Shown here: piece by piece, positions 20,366 to 33,636 of the stretch | How positions within the stretch are numbered: the stretch's first letter is position 1 | How the letters are laid out: each line of letters starts with the position of its first letter | NCBI GenBank assembly: GCA_020632915.1 | Contig: JACKEP010000013.1 | Coordinates: forward strand, 62,001-126,000 | Length of the DNA stretch: 64,000 nucleotides | Source of the DNA: Alphaproteobacteria bacterium | GTDB taxonomy: Bacteria > Myxococcota_A > UBA796 > GCA-2862545 | Direction: 5' to 3' | Notes under the pieces: generated by a model | Database searches by the model: none | Told to the model about the DNA's origin: nothing | What the model saw: only the letters and a program-made list of their open reading frames with translations | Made by a program: the position numbers and the translations under genes

Positions 20366-23300
20366 TTGAGGCACCTCGCCACCGTCCTGTCGACCGGCCT
20401 GATGCTCGGGCATCCGGCGTGGGCTGCCCCCACGCTGACCGGCGACGTACCGACGGACTTCGCGACGTCCGACGTGGTGACCGTGATGGATCCGGCGGGC
20501 GTCGATGTCGGCATGCCCGTGCCCCCGTTCCTGCGGTCGACGATCAGCGGCAACGACGTCGCGGCCGTGCGCTTCGCCTACGATCCGCTCACCGACGTGC
20601 TGTACGTGGGCATCGACACCTACGGCATCGCGCTCGACGTCGACGGCGACGGCGACGCGGGTCGCACCTCGGCGGCGCTGGCCTCCGTCCAGGGCATGGA
20701 CGAGGCCGACATCGGCGGCACCGAGTCGTTCGCGCTCTACCTCGACATCGACCAGGACGGCGTGTTCGACGTCATCGCCGGCGTGCCCCCGTTCGTCGAC
20801 ACCTCCGGCTTCGTCGTCGCGCGCTTCCGCCCGGGTGGATCGCCCCTCGCGCCCGCCTTCGCCTTCGACGCCCCGCTGCCGGGCCACCAGGGCACGCTGT
20901 TCGCGTCGCCCCACGCCGGCGCCCCCGACCTCGAGTTCACCATCCCGGCGTTCAGCACCCTGCCCTACAGCGGTGCCGTCGACGCCCAGGCCTCGCTGGA
21001 CCTGATGGTCTTCGTCGGGTCGTTCAGCGACGACGGCATCGGCGAGGACTTCATCGATCGCACGAGCCGTCGCTTGCAGGCCTGCGGTGACGGTGCGCTG
21101 GCCAACGGTGAGCAGTGCGACGACGGCAACCTGACGTCGGGCGACGGCTGCGACGCCACGTGCCACGTCGAGGCATGCGGCGACGGCATCGTGCAGCCCG
21201 GCCTCGGCGAGACGTGCGACGACGGCAACCGCGTCGACGGCGACGGCTGCGACGCGAGCTGCCACCTCGCACCGTGCGGCGACGGGATCGTCCAGCCGGG
21301 CGAGGCCTGCGACGACGGCAACGCCACCAGCGGCGACGGCTGCTCCGCCACCTGCACCGTCGAGGTCTGCGGCGACGGCGTGGTGCAGAGCGCGCTGGGC
21401 GAGACGTGCGACGACGGCAACACCGTCGGCGGCGACGGGTGTGCGGCCGACTGCCTCGCGGAGGTGTGCGGCAACGGCGTCGTCCAGCCGCTGCTCGGCG
21501 AGCAGTGCGACGACGGTGGGATCGTGTCGGGCGACGGGTGCTCGGCCCGGTGCCGGTTCGAGGTGTGCGGCGACGGCGTCGTGCAGCCGGCGCTCGGCGA
21601 GCAGTGTGACGACGGCAACACCGCGGCCCTGGACGGCTGCGACCCCCAGTGCCGTCGCGAGCCGATGTGCACGCCACCGGGCGCTTCAGCGGCCGCCCGG
21701 CTGCAGTCCTTCGACCGGCAGGCCTGGGCGATCGCGCTGTCCGGCACACCGGTGGGCACGCTCGCACTCCAGCCGAGTCCCGACACGTGGCTCGTGGTCG
21801 ACGCGGCCACGAACGACGCCGTTGTCCACGGCACCTTCCGGGATCCATCCCGCCCGGGGCTGCGTCTGACGGGCGACCTCGCCTTGAGGTGGCGCGGACG
21901 CGGCGCGAGCGCCGCCGGCTCGGGCGGACCCCACATCACGAATCCCTCGGTGCAGACCGTCGAGCGTGTCTCCGGCTGGCGGTACTGGGATCTGGTCAAC
22001 GGCACCCTCACCTCGCCGGACGGACGCGCGTTCGTCCTCGCCGAGCGCCCCGCGGGTGGCGTCTTCCCGTTCCAGGCCGGCCGCGCCGCGAACGGCGTGA
22101 CCCCCGACCTGGGCGCTGGCGTGGGCTTCGCCTGGGATCTGTACGCCCGCGACGGCTCCCTCGCCGGATCCGGTCGGGGCGACCTGACGGCGCGCCTGGT
22201 CCCGTCCTACCGCTGTGCGTGCGGCGACGGCCTCGTCACCCTGGGCGAGGAATGCGACGACGCCAACCAGCGCGACGGCGACGGATGCTCGGCGCAGTGC
22301 ACCCTCGAAGCCCATTGCGGCGACGGGATCGTCCAGTCGCCCGAGACCTGCGACGACGGCAACACCACGTCCGGGGACGGGTGCGATCGCACCTGCCAGG
22401 TGGAGCCGGGCGACACCGACACGGACACCGACGACACGGACGCGGGCAGCGACACCGACACCGACACCGACACGACGCCCGGCGAGACCGACTCAGGCGA
22501 CGATACCGACTCGGACACGATTCCCGGCGACACCGACACCGACTCGGACACCCTCCCCGGCGACACCGACTCCGGCAACGACACCGACACAACGCCCGGC
22601 GACACCGACTCAGGCGGCGACACCGACACCGACACCGTCCCGGACGACACCGACACCGACACGACGCCCGGCGACACCGACTCCGGCCGCGACACCGACA
22701 CCCTCCCAGGCGACACCGACTCCGGCGGCGACACCGACTCGGACACCGTCCCGGGCGACACCGACTCCGGCGCGGACACCGACACAGACACCGTTCCGGG
22801 CGACACCGACTCCGGCGCGGACACCGACACAGACACCGTTCCGGGCGACACCGACTCCGGCGCGGACACCGACACGGACACGGACTCCGACGGCGACACC
22901 GACACGACGCCAGGCGACACCGACTCCGACTCGGACAGCTCCGCCGGCGACACCGACACCGACACGGACACGGACACGGACACGGACACGGACACGGACG
23001 GCGACACCGACTACCGACACCGACACGGACACCGACACCCTCCCCGGCGACACGGACTCCGGCGGCGACACCGACTCGGACACGATCCCCGGCGACACCG
23101 ACTGACGGACGACGGCACCGACACCGACACCGACTCCGACACCGCGACACGACACCGACCTCCCGAGGCGACACCGACACCGGCACGCCCGCGACACGGC
23201 CGACCGACCGACACCGGCGGCGACACGGATTCCGACACCGACTCGACACCGAGCGACACCGACTCCGACACCGGGACACCGACCCGGCGACACCGACTCC

Positions 23301-26300
23301 GACACCGACGGGACACCGACACCGACACCGTCGAGGCGACACCGACACCGACACCGGCGGTGACACCGACACCGGCACGGCGACACGGACTCCGGCGCTC
23401 GACACGGACACGGGCACGACCCCGGCGACACCGGCTCCTCGACTCCGGCGACACCGACTCGGACCGACACCGACTCCGGCGGCGACACCGACCCCTCCGA
23501 CACCGACACGACACCGACACGACCGCGACCGGTGGCGACACCGACTCGACGGTTCCGCGACTCGGACACGACAGCGATCATCGACACCGACCGACAGGCG
23601 ACACCGACTCCGGCGTCGACACCGCGCGGCACGACTCCGGACGACACCTTCGGGCGACACCGACTGCGGCGCGACACCGACGACGGCATCGACACCGACC
23701 GACACCGACCGACACCGACCGGACACGCTGGATCGACACCGTCCGCGGCACCCTCGGCGACGGCGGCGACGACTCGGCACGACACCGACACACGATCCCC
23801 GGCGACACGCGACACCGGCACTCGATTCATCGACACCGCACCTCGACACCCCGGCGGCGCACCGACACGGACACGGTCGCCGCCGACACCTCTGACACCT
23901 ACGTGCCCGGCGGCGACTCCGGCGGCGACACCGACGACGTCCCGTGGCGAGCCGGCGACACCGACGACACCGACTTCCGACTCACGACTCTGGCGACACC
24001 GACACCGACACCGACACCCTCCCCGGCGACACGACGACACCGACACCTTCCCACCGACACCGACTCGACACCGCCGCACCGACGATCGACACCCGACACC
24101 GGCGACACCGACCGACCGACACCGCGGCGGCGACACCGACTCCGACTCCGCCGCGGACACGGACTCCGATACGACCCCGACCGACACCGACACTGGCGTC
24201 GACACCGACACCGACACCCTCCCCGGCGACACCGACTCCGGTGGAGACACCGACACGGACACCCTCCCCGGCGACACAGACTCCGGCAGCGACACCGATT
24301 CCGACACCACGCCCTTCGACACCGACTCGGGCAGCGACACCGATTCCGACACCACGCCCTTCGACACCGACTCGGGCGGCGACACCGATTCCGACACCGT
24401 TCCCTTCGACACCGACTCCGGCGCCGACTCGGACACCGACACAACGCCGACCGACACCGACTCTGGCGGCGACACCGACACCCTCCCCGGCGACACCGAC
24501 TCCGGCAGCGACACCGACTCGGACACGATTCCCGGCGACACCGACTCCGGCAGCGACACCGACACCGACACCCTCCCCGGCGACACCGACTCCGCCCCGG
24601 ACACGGACTCCGATACCACCCCGACCGACACCGACTCTGGCGTCGACACCGACACCGACACTCTCCCAGGCGACACCGACTCCGCACCGGACACGGACTC
24701 CGACACGACCCCGACCGACACCGACTCTGGCGTCGACACCGACACCGACACCGACACCCTCCCCAGCGACACCGACTCCGCCGCGGACACGGACTCCGAT
24801 ACGACCCCGGCGGACACGGACACCGACTCTGGCGGCGACACCGACTCCGACACGGTTCCCGACGACACGGACTCCGGCGCGGACACGGACTCCGATACGA
24901 TCCCGACCGACACCGACTCCGGCGCGGACACGGACACCGATACCAACCCGACCGACACCGACTCGGACACCGACACGATCCCCGGCGACACGGACTCCGG
25001 CAGCGACACCGACACGGACACGAATCCCGGCGACACGGACTCCGGCAGCGACACCGACACGGACACTGTTCCCGACGACACCGACACGGACACGACCCCG
25101 ACCGACACCGACACCGACACGACCCCCTACGACACCGACACCGACACCGACACCACGCCCGACGACACGGACACCGACACCGACTCCGACACGGACACCG
25201 ACACCACGCCCGACGACACGGACACCGACGTCCCCGTCGACACCGACTCCGGCGGCGACACCGACACGGGCGACACCGACACCGGCGACACCGACGCCGG
25301 TCGCTGCGGGGACGGCGTGCTCGACCCCGGCGAGGGCTGCGACGACGGCAACACGCTGTCCGGAGACGGCTGCTCGGCGACCTGCGACGTGGAGGGCGTG
25401 TGCCACGACGACCTGGGCGTCGCGGGCGACTTCAACGTGTTCGTCTTCGACGACCTGTCCGGCTTCCCCGACGTCGAGGGTCGCGCCGCAGCGGGCGGGC
25501 AGGTCCGCGCGAGGTCGTTCGCCGTCGGCTTCGGGGACCCGGGCGGGCTCGTGCTGTTCGGCGACACGCTGGACCTGCACGCCGGTCAGGTCTACGGCGA
25601 CGCCGTCTACGCGACCGCCGCGGTCTCCGACGGCGTCACCTACGTCGGCGGCACCCTGTCGCAAGGCGTGCCGCTCGACGTCCCCACCGAAGCCGCGACG
25701 CTCACGAGCACGTCCGCCGCCTGGGCCGCGCTGCCCGCCAACGGCCAGACGCTCGTCGACAGCTTCCCGCCCGTGTCGCTGGTGCACCTCGTCGGCACCG
25801 ACCCCGTCCACGACGTGTTCGACCTCGACGCCAGCGTGCTGGCCTCGACGGTGGCGCTGTCGATCGACGTGCCGCCGGGCGCCGACGTGCTCATCAACGT
25901 CCGCGGCGCCGTCGTGGTCGCCCGCAACTTCGGCCTGGGCCTGAACGGGGTCGACGCGGACGGCGTGATGTGGAACCTGCCCGAGGCCACCTCGTTGACG
26001 CTGCAGGGCGTGGGCTGGCGCGGCTCCATCCTGGCGCCCCACGCCGACGTCGTCTTCGACAACGGCCAGATGTACGGCACGCTCGTGGCGCGGTCCGCCA
26101 CGGGCACCGGCGAGTACCACCGCGCGCTGTGGACCGGCACGGCGCCGTGCCCGCCCACGCCCGTGCCGCCGCTCCCTGCGCCGCCCCCGACCCTGCGTGA
26201 CACCTACGACGTGGACGACACGGGCGCGGGCTGCACGCTGCCCACCGCCTGGTGGGCTGCCCACCACGCCGACGCGGCCCCGACCGACGCGCTGCCGTGG

Positions 26301-26591
26301 CCGCTGCCGAGCGGCACGGTGCTCTGTGGTGAGACCTGGCTGTCCTGGATGCAGCGCACCGACGCCTCGGCGACGACGGCGCTCGGTCGGGCCTGGATCG
26401 CCGCCACCCTGAACCGCACGCAGGCCGACGCCCCCGCCCGCGTGCGCGACGCCCTCGACGCCGCTGCCGCCCGCCTCGCGACCTGCGTGTCCGACGCTGG
26501 CGACGGCGCCACCGCGCATGCGTGGACGGTCACGCTGGCGCGCTACAACGACGGTGCCCTCGGCCCCGGCACCTGCGACCCGCTCCCATGA
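20366..26591 (+). CDS. Giant secreted DUF4215 / DT-array / choice-of-anchor A protein, frame-disrupted
   Basis: One gene split by frame errors. TTG 20366 gives the signal peptide MRHLATVLSTGLMLGHPAWA. A domain of about 200 residues shared with the next gene follows (PVPPFLRSTISGNDVAAVRF). Then come six DUF4215 Cys repeats (CGDGxxQxxLGExCDDGN, 21083-21660), an unknown beta-rich domain, two more repeats, and the Asp-Thr array. The frame is lost near 23012, where a base seems to be gained in GACTACCGAC, and a TGA follows at 23103. A clean DTD frame resumes near 24126 in the other phase, through a ninth DUF4215 repeat, a choice-of-anchor A domain (GVAGDFNVFVFDDLSGF) and a C-terminal tail to 26591. 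A sequencing or assembly error is the most likely cause; true decay is possible. Probably a surface or appendage protein. Confidence 0.75.
21083..21660 (+). repeat. Six DUF4215 Cys-rich repeats
   Basis: Six consecutive units of about 32 residues follow CGDGxxQxGLGExCDDGNxxxGDGCxxxC. The Cys pattern and CDDGN core are conserved; unit 1 and unit 3 lack the two-residue LG insertion. Two more units lie at about 22219-22412 and one at about 25306-25390. DUF4215 is frequent in extracellular proteins of Myxococcota. Confidence 0.85.
22410..25302 (+). repeat. Asp-Thr (DT/DS) repeat array in the first secreted protein
   Basis: About 2.9 kb of sequence built from GACACCGAC-type codons encodes long runs such as DTDTDSGGDTDTDT with TPGDTDSG and IPGDTDSG caps. 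A 15-residue (45-bp) period is visible. Two exact adjacent copies occur at 22757-22801 and 22802-22846, and another near-identical pair starts at 24285 and 24330. This points to recent tandem duplication and to replication slippage. The chain should be disordered, strongly acidic and a stalk or spacer between the Cys-rich part and the choice-of-anchor A domain. Confidence 0.85.
23010..24130 (+). other. Frame-damaged core of the DT array
   Basis: Within this interval no single frame keeps the DTD pattern. The pattern jumps repeatedly between frames, one of them closing with TGA at 23103-23105, whereas the flanking array is clean for hundreds of bases. The damage is confined to low-complexity repeats, as expected for insertion or deletion errors in long-read assembly, but local decay cannot be excluded. 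Confidence 0.7.
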
Positions 26592-26599
26592 GGTCCGGC

Positions 26600-29878
<3,279 letters not shown>

Positions 29879-29882
29879 CGGA

Positions 29883-31433
29883 TCAGCGCAGGCCCGGCAC
29901 CACGGGCACGCCCGGCGCCTCGGCGAGCGCGTCGTCCAGATCGAGCTGCTCGACCCCGTCGGCCCCGCGAAGGCGCGCGACGACGGCGTCGTGCAGCGGG
30001 CTGTCGCGCCGCACGAAGTAGTAGTGGCGCTGCTCGCCCTGCTTGCGCGTCACCGACGCCAGCTCGAACGTGCCCGAGCCGAGGTAGGCGCCGACCACGC
30101 CCCACCGCGCGGGCTGGTAGCGACCCGGCGACAGGATCATCACCAGGTCCGGGTCGAGCGCCTCGAGCCAGGGCAGCGACAGCCCCTCGTGGGCGATGTG
30201 CTCGGAGTTCAGCCCAATGGCGTCCACGGCCGTCCACTGCGCGTAGTACGGCAGGGCCCCGCTCTCGCTGACGAACATCGTGCCGTCGAGCCCGCGGAGC
30301 GCGCGGCCCATCGCCACGCGGTCGGCCTGGGTGCGGGTGATCGCCTCGGCCTGCGCCCGCGGCAACAGCGCGAGCGGCCACACCACGGCGAACGCGAGCA
30401 GCGCGAGCCGAGGTCCGCGCAGGGTGAGGAGCCCCTGCGTGGGCACGCCGGCGGCGATCACGTGCGCGAGGGCGACGAGCAGCGGGGTCCACCCCGGGTA
30501 GACGAAGCGCCACTGGAAGCCCTGCACCGGGTGGATGGTGCACAGGTAGAGCAGGAACACACCCGTGGCGGTGAGCAGCGGCAGGACGGGACGCCACGCC
30601 TGCCGGCGACCGGTCGCGTCGGTGCCGGCCAGCAGCAGGGCCGCCAGCGTCAGCGTCGGCAGCGCCGGGAGCACCAGGAAGGCGGCCACGTAGCGCACCG
30701 CGCGGCCGTCCAGGCCCGCGCTGCTCTTGAGGTAGAACGTGTTGGGCAGCCAGTGTCCGAAGTAGGCGTGCCGCGCCACCATGTAGGCCACGCCCGCGGC
30801 CACGAACGGCAACGACCAGCCCACGAACGCCCGCGCCCGATCGCGCCGACCGTCCGCGACGAGCAGCGCCACGACACCCGCCGCCGTGACGGCGCCGAGC
30901 ACGACGGCGTCCGGGCGCGTGAGCGCCGCGCAGAACGTCAGCGCATACCAGCCGACGATCGCGCGTCGACCGTCGCCTCGGACCACCCGCACGGCGAGGT
31001 GGGCCGCACCCGCCGACAGCGCCGCCCCCCACGTGGTCTCCATCCCCTGCTCGGTGAGGAGCGCGAACGCGGGGCTCGCCGCCAGGGCCGCGAGGACGAC
31101 ACCCGACAGCGCGGCATCTGCCCGTCGCCCGATCCACGCCAGCAGCGCCAGGAGTCCCAGCCCGGCACCCACCGACAGCACCTTGGAGCACGCCACGGGG
31201 TCGAGCCCGAGCGCGATGAGCGGCGCGTGGACCAGCACCCACGACATCGACGTGAAGCCCTCCACCGGATCCTCGCCGAGGTTCCACGTCAGCTCGCCGT
31301 GGAGCGCGAGGTTCTCGGCATAGCGGAACGTGATGTAGGCGTCGTCGAGCACGAAGCCGCGGAACAGGGAGCAGAGCGCACCGAACACGACGGCGGCGAC
31401 GGCCAGTCGTGCCAGCCACGGCATCCGGCTCAT
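29883..31433 (-). CDS. GT-C type membrane glycosyltransferase
   Basis: ATG 31433 overlaps the stop of the sulfatase-like gene (ATGA). The 516-residue protein has about ten hydrophobic helices. Early in the protein is FVLDDAYITFRYAENLALHG, the acidic DD motif in the first extracytoplasmic loop that is characteristic of GT-C enzymes of the arabinofuranosyl/mannosyl transferase group, which use polyprenyl-phosphate sugars on the periplasmic side. A soluble C-terminal part carries LPYYAQWTAVDAIGLN and DLVMILSPG. The acceptor is unknown. The gene is second in a two-gene operon with an alkaline-phosphatase-superfamily lipoprotein, suggesting joint work on a surface glycan, which is inference. Confidence 0.8.
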   Translation of the reverse strand: MSRMPWLARLAVAAVVFGALCSLFRGFVLDDAYITFRYAENLALHGELTWNLGEDPVEGFTSMSWVLVHAPLIALGLDPVACSKVLSVGAGLGLLALLAWIGRRADAALSGVVLAALAASPAFALLTEQGMETTWGAALSAGAAHLAVRVVRGDGRRAIVGWYALTFCAALTRPDAVVLGAVTAAGVVALLVADGRRDRARAFVGWSLPFVAAGVAYMVARHAYFGHWLPNTFYLKSSAGLDGRAVRYVAAFLVLPALPTLTLAALLLAGTDATGRRQAWRPVLPLLTATGVFLLYLCTIHPVQGFQWRFVYPGWTPLLVALAHVIAAGVPTQGLLTLRGPRLALLAFAVVWPLALLPRAQAEAITRTQADRVAMGRALRGLDGTMFVSESGALPYYAQWTAVDAIGLNSEHIAHEGLSLPWLEALDPDLVMILSPGRYQPARWGVVGAYLGSGTFELASVTRKQGEQRHYYFVRRDSPLHDAVVARLRGADGVEQLDLDDALAEAPGVPVVPGLR

Positions 31434-32884
31434 GGGGCCTCGTCCGACGACGCGTACCCCACCTTGTCGAGGAGCTTGAGCAGCTTGTCGTCGTCGGACC
31501 GATCGACGGCACGCGCGCGCGCCGCCTGCAGATCCGCGACGGCGGCGTCGAGGGCGACCTGCTCCTCGGCGGTCGGCGGCAGGGGTCGCAGCTCGTCCGG
31601 GTCGTCCACCAGGTCGAACGCGTGGGCCTGTCCGACACCGCCGAGCAGCTTGCGGGTGGTGGACGGCCAGAGGGCGACGGTGTCGGCGAACGGGGCGAGG
31701 CTGCTGCGCGGGCCGAGGTCGACGGCGTAGCTGCGGGGCGCGGCCAGGTCGTCGGGGAGCGCACCGCTCGTGATCAGCGAGAACGTGACCGCGGTGGACA
31801 CCGGCTCGGGGAGCACGACCTTGCCCTTCGCGGTGGTGTCGAAGAACAGCAGCGGCACCCGGGTCACGCCCTCCCAGGGCAGGCCGTCGTGGCGGACCGT
31901 GTCGTGCTCGCCGAGGTTGACGCCGTGATCGCTGGTGACCACCACGCGCACGCCGTGGTCGCCCAGCCCCATGCGCTCGAGCACCTTGACCACGCGGCCC
32001 AGCGACGCATCCGCGGTGAGCACGGCGTGGTCGTAGGCGTCGCCCACCTGCTGGAGCCACGCCCGACGGGCCTCGCCCTTGAGGTCGCCCGCGGCGAACC
32101 GCGCGTAGGTGGGGTCGGGGGTGTCGAGCGCCGACCCGAACACCACCGCTTCCTGCGCCGACACCCAGCCGAGCCCGTCCGGGATGGGCGGGTAGGGCTC
32201 GTGGGCGTCGAAGATGTCGACCACGAGGAACACCGGGCGCGTGGCGTCCACCTGGGCGAGCTCGTAGCGGAGCAGCTGGGCCATGCCCTCGTCGCGCAGC
32301 GGCGACACGAGCGCGGGCGCCACCTTGACCCGATGGAAGCCCTCGGTGAGCCCCGAGGCCTTCTTCAGCAGCGGGTTGCCCGACAGCAGCAGCGTCTGGT
32401 AGCCGCGGGCCGCCATCACCTCGGCGAGCGTCGACACGCCGTCGGACAGCGGCACCCCCTTGCGGAGCATGCCGGTCTGTTCGACGCCGACCCCGGACAG
32501 CAGCGTGCCGAGCGCGGGCAGACCGGCCGGTGAGGGCGTGTAGGCATGGCAGGTCATCGCCGAGCCCCGGTCGCGCAGCAGCGACAGGTTGGGCGACGTG
32601 GGCCGTTCGTAGCCGCAGCTCGACAGGCGATCCGCGCGCACCCCGTCCAGCACGACCAGCATCACCAGCGCGGGCGTGCCCTCGGGCAGCTCGCCGATGC
32701 GGGGCGCGTCGACCAGCTCGGACGCGAGCCGCGGGGAGCCCTCGGGGATCTCCCCCGGCGCCATCATCGGCATGCCAGGGTGCGTCAGCTGTCGGTTCGA
32801 CCGCTTCGGGCTCGGCTTTCCGTCACCGAAGAGCCCGCACCCGACCAACGAGGCGACGACGGCGAGGCGCAGCGCGCGAACCAT
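31430..32884 (-). CDS. Sulfatase-like (alkaline phosphatase superfamily) lipoprotein
   Basis: ATG 32884 places a lipoprotein signal at the N-terminus (LAVVASLVGCG, lipid Cys16); the product is 484 residues. The sulfatase/phosphatase fold is shown by VVLDGVRADRLSSCGYERPTSPNL, DIFDAHEPYPP, TSDHGVNLGEHDTVRHDGLPWEGVTRVPL and a typical two-Asp/His metal set. The position of the nucleophile reads CHAYTPSPAGLPALGTLLSG. There is no CxPSR formylglycine motif; a Ser or Thr is the likely nucleophile, so a phospho- rather than sulfo-hydrolase or a phospho-transferase is more likely. It is coupled to the GT-C gene by ATGA. Confidence 0.82.
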   Translation of the reverse strand: MVRALRLAVVASLVGCGLFGDGKPSPKRSNRQLTHPGMPMMAPGEIPEGSPRLASELVDAPRIGELPEGTPALVMLVVLDGVRADRLSSCGYERPTSPNLSLLRDRGSAMTCHAYTPSPAGLPALGTLLSGVGVEQTGMLRKGVPLSDGVSTLAEVMAARGYQTLLLSGNPLLKKASGLTEGFHRVKVAPALVSPLRDEGMAQLLRYELAQVDATRPVFLVVDIFDAHEPYPPIPDGLGWVSAQEAVVFGSALDTPDPTYARFAAGDLKGEARRAWLQQVGDAYDHAVLTADASLGRVVKVLERMGLGDHGVRVVVTSDHGVNLGEHDTVRHDGLPWEGVTRVPLLFFDTTAKGKVVLPEPVSTAVTFSLITSGALPDDLAAPRSYAVDLGPRSSLAPFADTVALWPSTTRKLLGGVGQAHAFDLVDDPDELRPLPPTAEEQVALDAAVADLQAARARAVDRSDDDKLLKLLDKVGYASSDEAP

Positions 32885-32911
32885 GACCCACCCGGGGGTT
32901 GGAGGCACCGC

Positions 32912-32917
32912 ACCCTA
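32912..32917 (-). promoter_or_regulatory. Candidate -10 element (TAGGGT) for the sulfatase-like operon
   Basis: On the minus strand TAGGGT is 27 nt before ATG 32884, in the 151-bp divergent spacer with the ECF sigma gene. No -35 box is clear. Confidence 0.3.
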
Positions 32918-33009
32918 TCCCATGCGGATCCCGGATGGACGCGTCGCAGGCGCGCGAGCCCGTGGGCGCGGCGGTCGCATGCACCGGGGTGTCCACGACC
33001 GCGGCGAGC

Positions 33010-33035
33010 GTTACCCCCGCCACCGGGACGGCGTG
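33010..33035 (+). promoter_or_regulatory. Candidate ECF promoter-like element (GTTACC-N16-CGTG)
   Basis: GTTACC at 33010-33015 is followed 16 nt later by CGTG at 33032-33035, directly before the sigma factor start. ECF promoters often show a -10 of CGTx, and a GTAACC-N16-CGAA motif is reported for Caulobacter SigF. The element is so close that a transcript would begin inside the gene, unless translation starts at ATG 33063. Confidence 0.3.
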
Positions 33036-33605
33036 ATGCAAGGTTCGACCGACGAAGCGCTGATGACAGCCTACGTGCAGCGCGGCGATCGCGCCGCGTT
33101 CCAGGCGCTGTTCGATCGCTACGCGGGTCGGCTCGTGTCGATGTTCCGTCGGGCCGGCCTGTCCGATCCGATCGCCCAGGACATGCTGCAGACGACGTTC
33201 CTGCACGTCCACCGGGCGCGCCAGGACTTCCGCCTCGACGGCCGCGTGCGGCCGTGGCTGTTCGCCATCGCGATGAACGTGAAGCGGGAGCACTTCCGCA
33301 GGGCCCAGCGCAAGCCCGAGGTCGCGCTCGACCCCGACCACCACCGGCAGCCGTCCGTGGCGCCGGAGACCAGCACGGCCACCGATCGCCTCGTGCGCCG
33401 GGCGCTGGCCGAGCTCCCCGACAGCCAGCGCGAGGTCATCCTGCTGCACTGGTACGAGGAGCTGTCGTTCCCCGAGATCGCCGAGATCGTCGGCGCGAGC
33501 CACGCCGCGGTCAAGGTGCGCGCGCACCGCGGCTACGAACGCCTGCGCGCCATGCTCGACCCCCGCCGCGCCGACGGCACCGACACGCCCGACGGCGACC
33601 GGTAA
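33036..33605 (+). CDS. ECF-type RNA polymerase sigma factor
   Basis: The 189-residue protein has sigma region 2 (AAFQALFDRYAGRLVSMFRRAG, DMLQTTFLHVHRARQDF, RPWLFAIAMNVKREHFRR) and region 4 (ALAELPDSQREVILLHWYEELSFPEIAEIVGASHAAVKVRAHRGYERLR), with no region 3 or 1, so it is an extracytoplasmic-function sigma factor. ATG 33036 keeps the usual DEALMTAY lead-in; GTG 33033 and ATG 33063 are alternatives. The next gene encodes an NrsF-like membrane protein, the expected anti-sigma factor. By analogy with Caulobacter SigF/NrsF it may answer heavy metal or oxidative stress at the envelope, which is inference. Confidence 0.93.
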   Translation: MQGSTDEALMTAYVQRGDRAAFQALFDRYAGRLVSMFRRAGLSDPIAQDMLQTTFLHVHRARQDFRLDGRVRPWLFAIAMNVKREHFRRAQRKPEVALDPDHHRQPSVAPETSTATDRLVRRALAELPDSQREVILLHWYEELSFPEIAEIVGASHAAVKVRAHRGYERLRAMLDPRRADGTDTPDGDR

Positions 33606-33627
33606 CCCCCATGCACCCCACCCCGTA
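33602..33627 (+). promoter_or_regulatory. Candidate ECF promoter-like element (GTAACC-N16-CGTA)
   Basis: GTAACC at 33602-33607 and CGTA at 33624-33627 have the same N16 spacing as the pair before the sigma gene. It overlaps the sigma stop and would give a leaderless or very short-leader transcript of the anti-sigma gene. Confidence 0.3.
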
Positions 33628-33636
33628 TTCGTGACG

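Noticed and set aside
22207..25120. Long minus-strand open frames rich in SVS/RCR opposite the DT array
   Set aside because: They are the antisense of GACACC-type repeats, which lack stop codons by composition; the plus strand has recognised domains and a signal peptide.
22410..25302. A CRISPR array in the regular 45-bp repeats
   Set aside because: Repeats are contiguous, have no unique spacers, and encode an in-frame DT pattern with signal peptide and neighbouring Cys repeats.
31430..32908. Calling the lipoprotein a true sulfatase
   Set aside because: There is no CxPSR or SxPSR modification motif, so only superfamily membership is supported.
33041..33052. A tRNA-like GGTTCGA T-loop
   Set aside because: No acceptor stem or anticodon arm pairs around it, and it lies within the sigma factor coding sequence.
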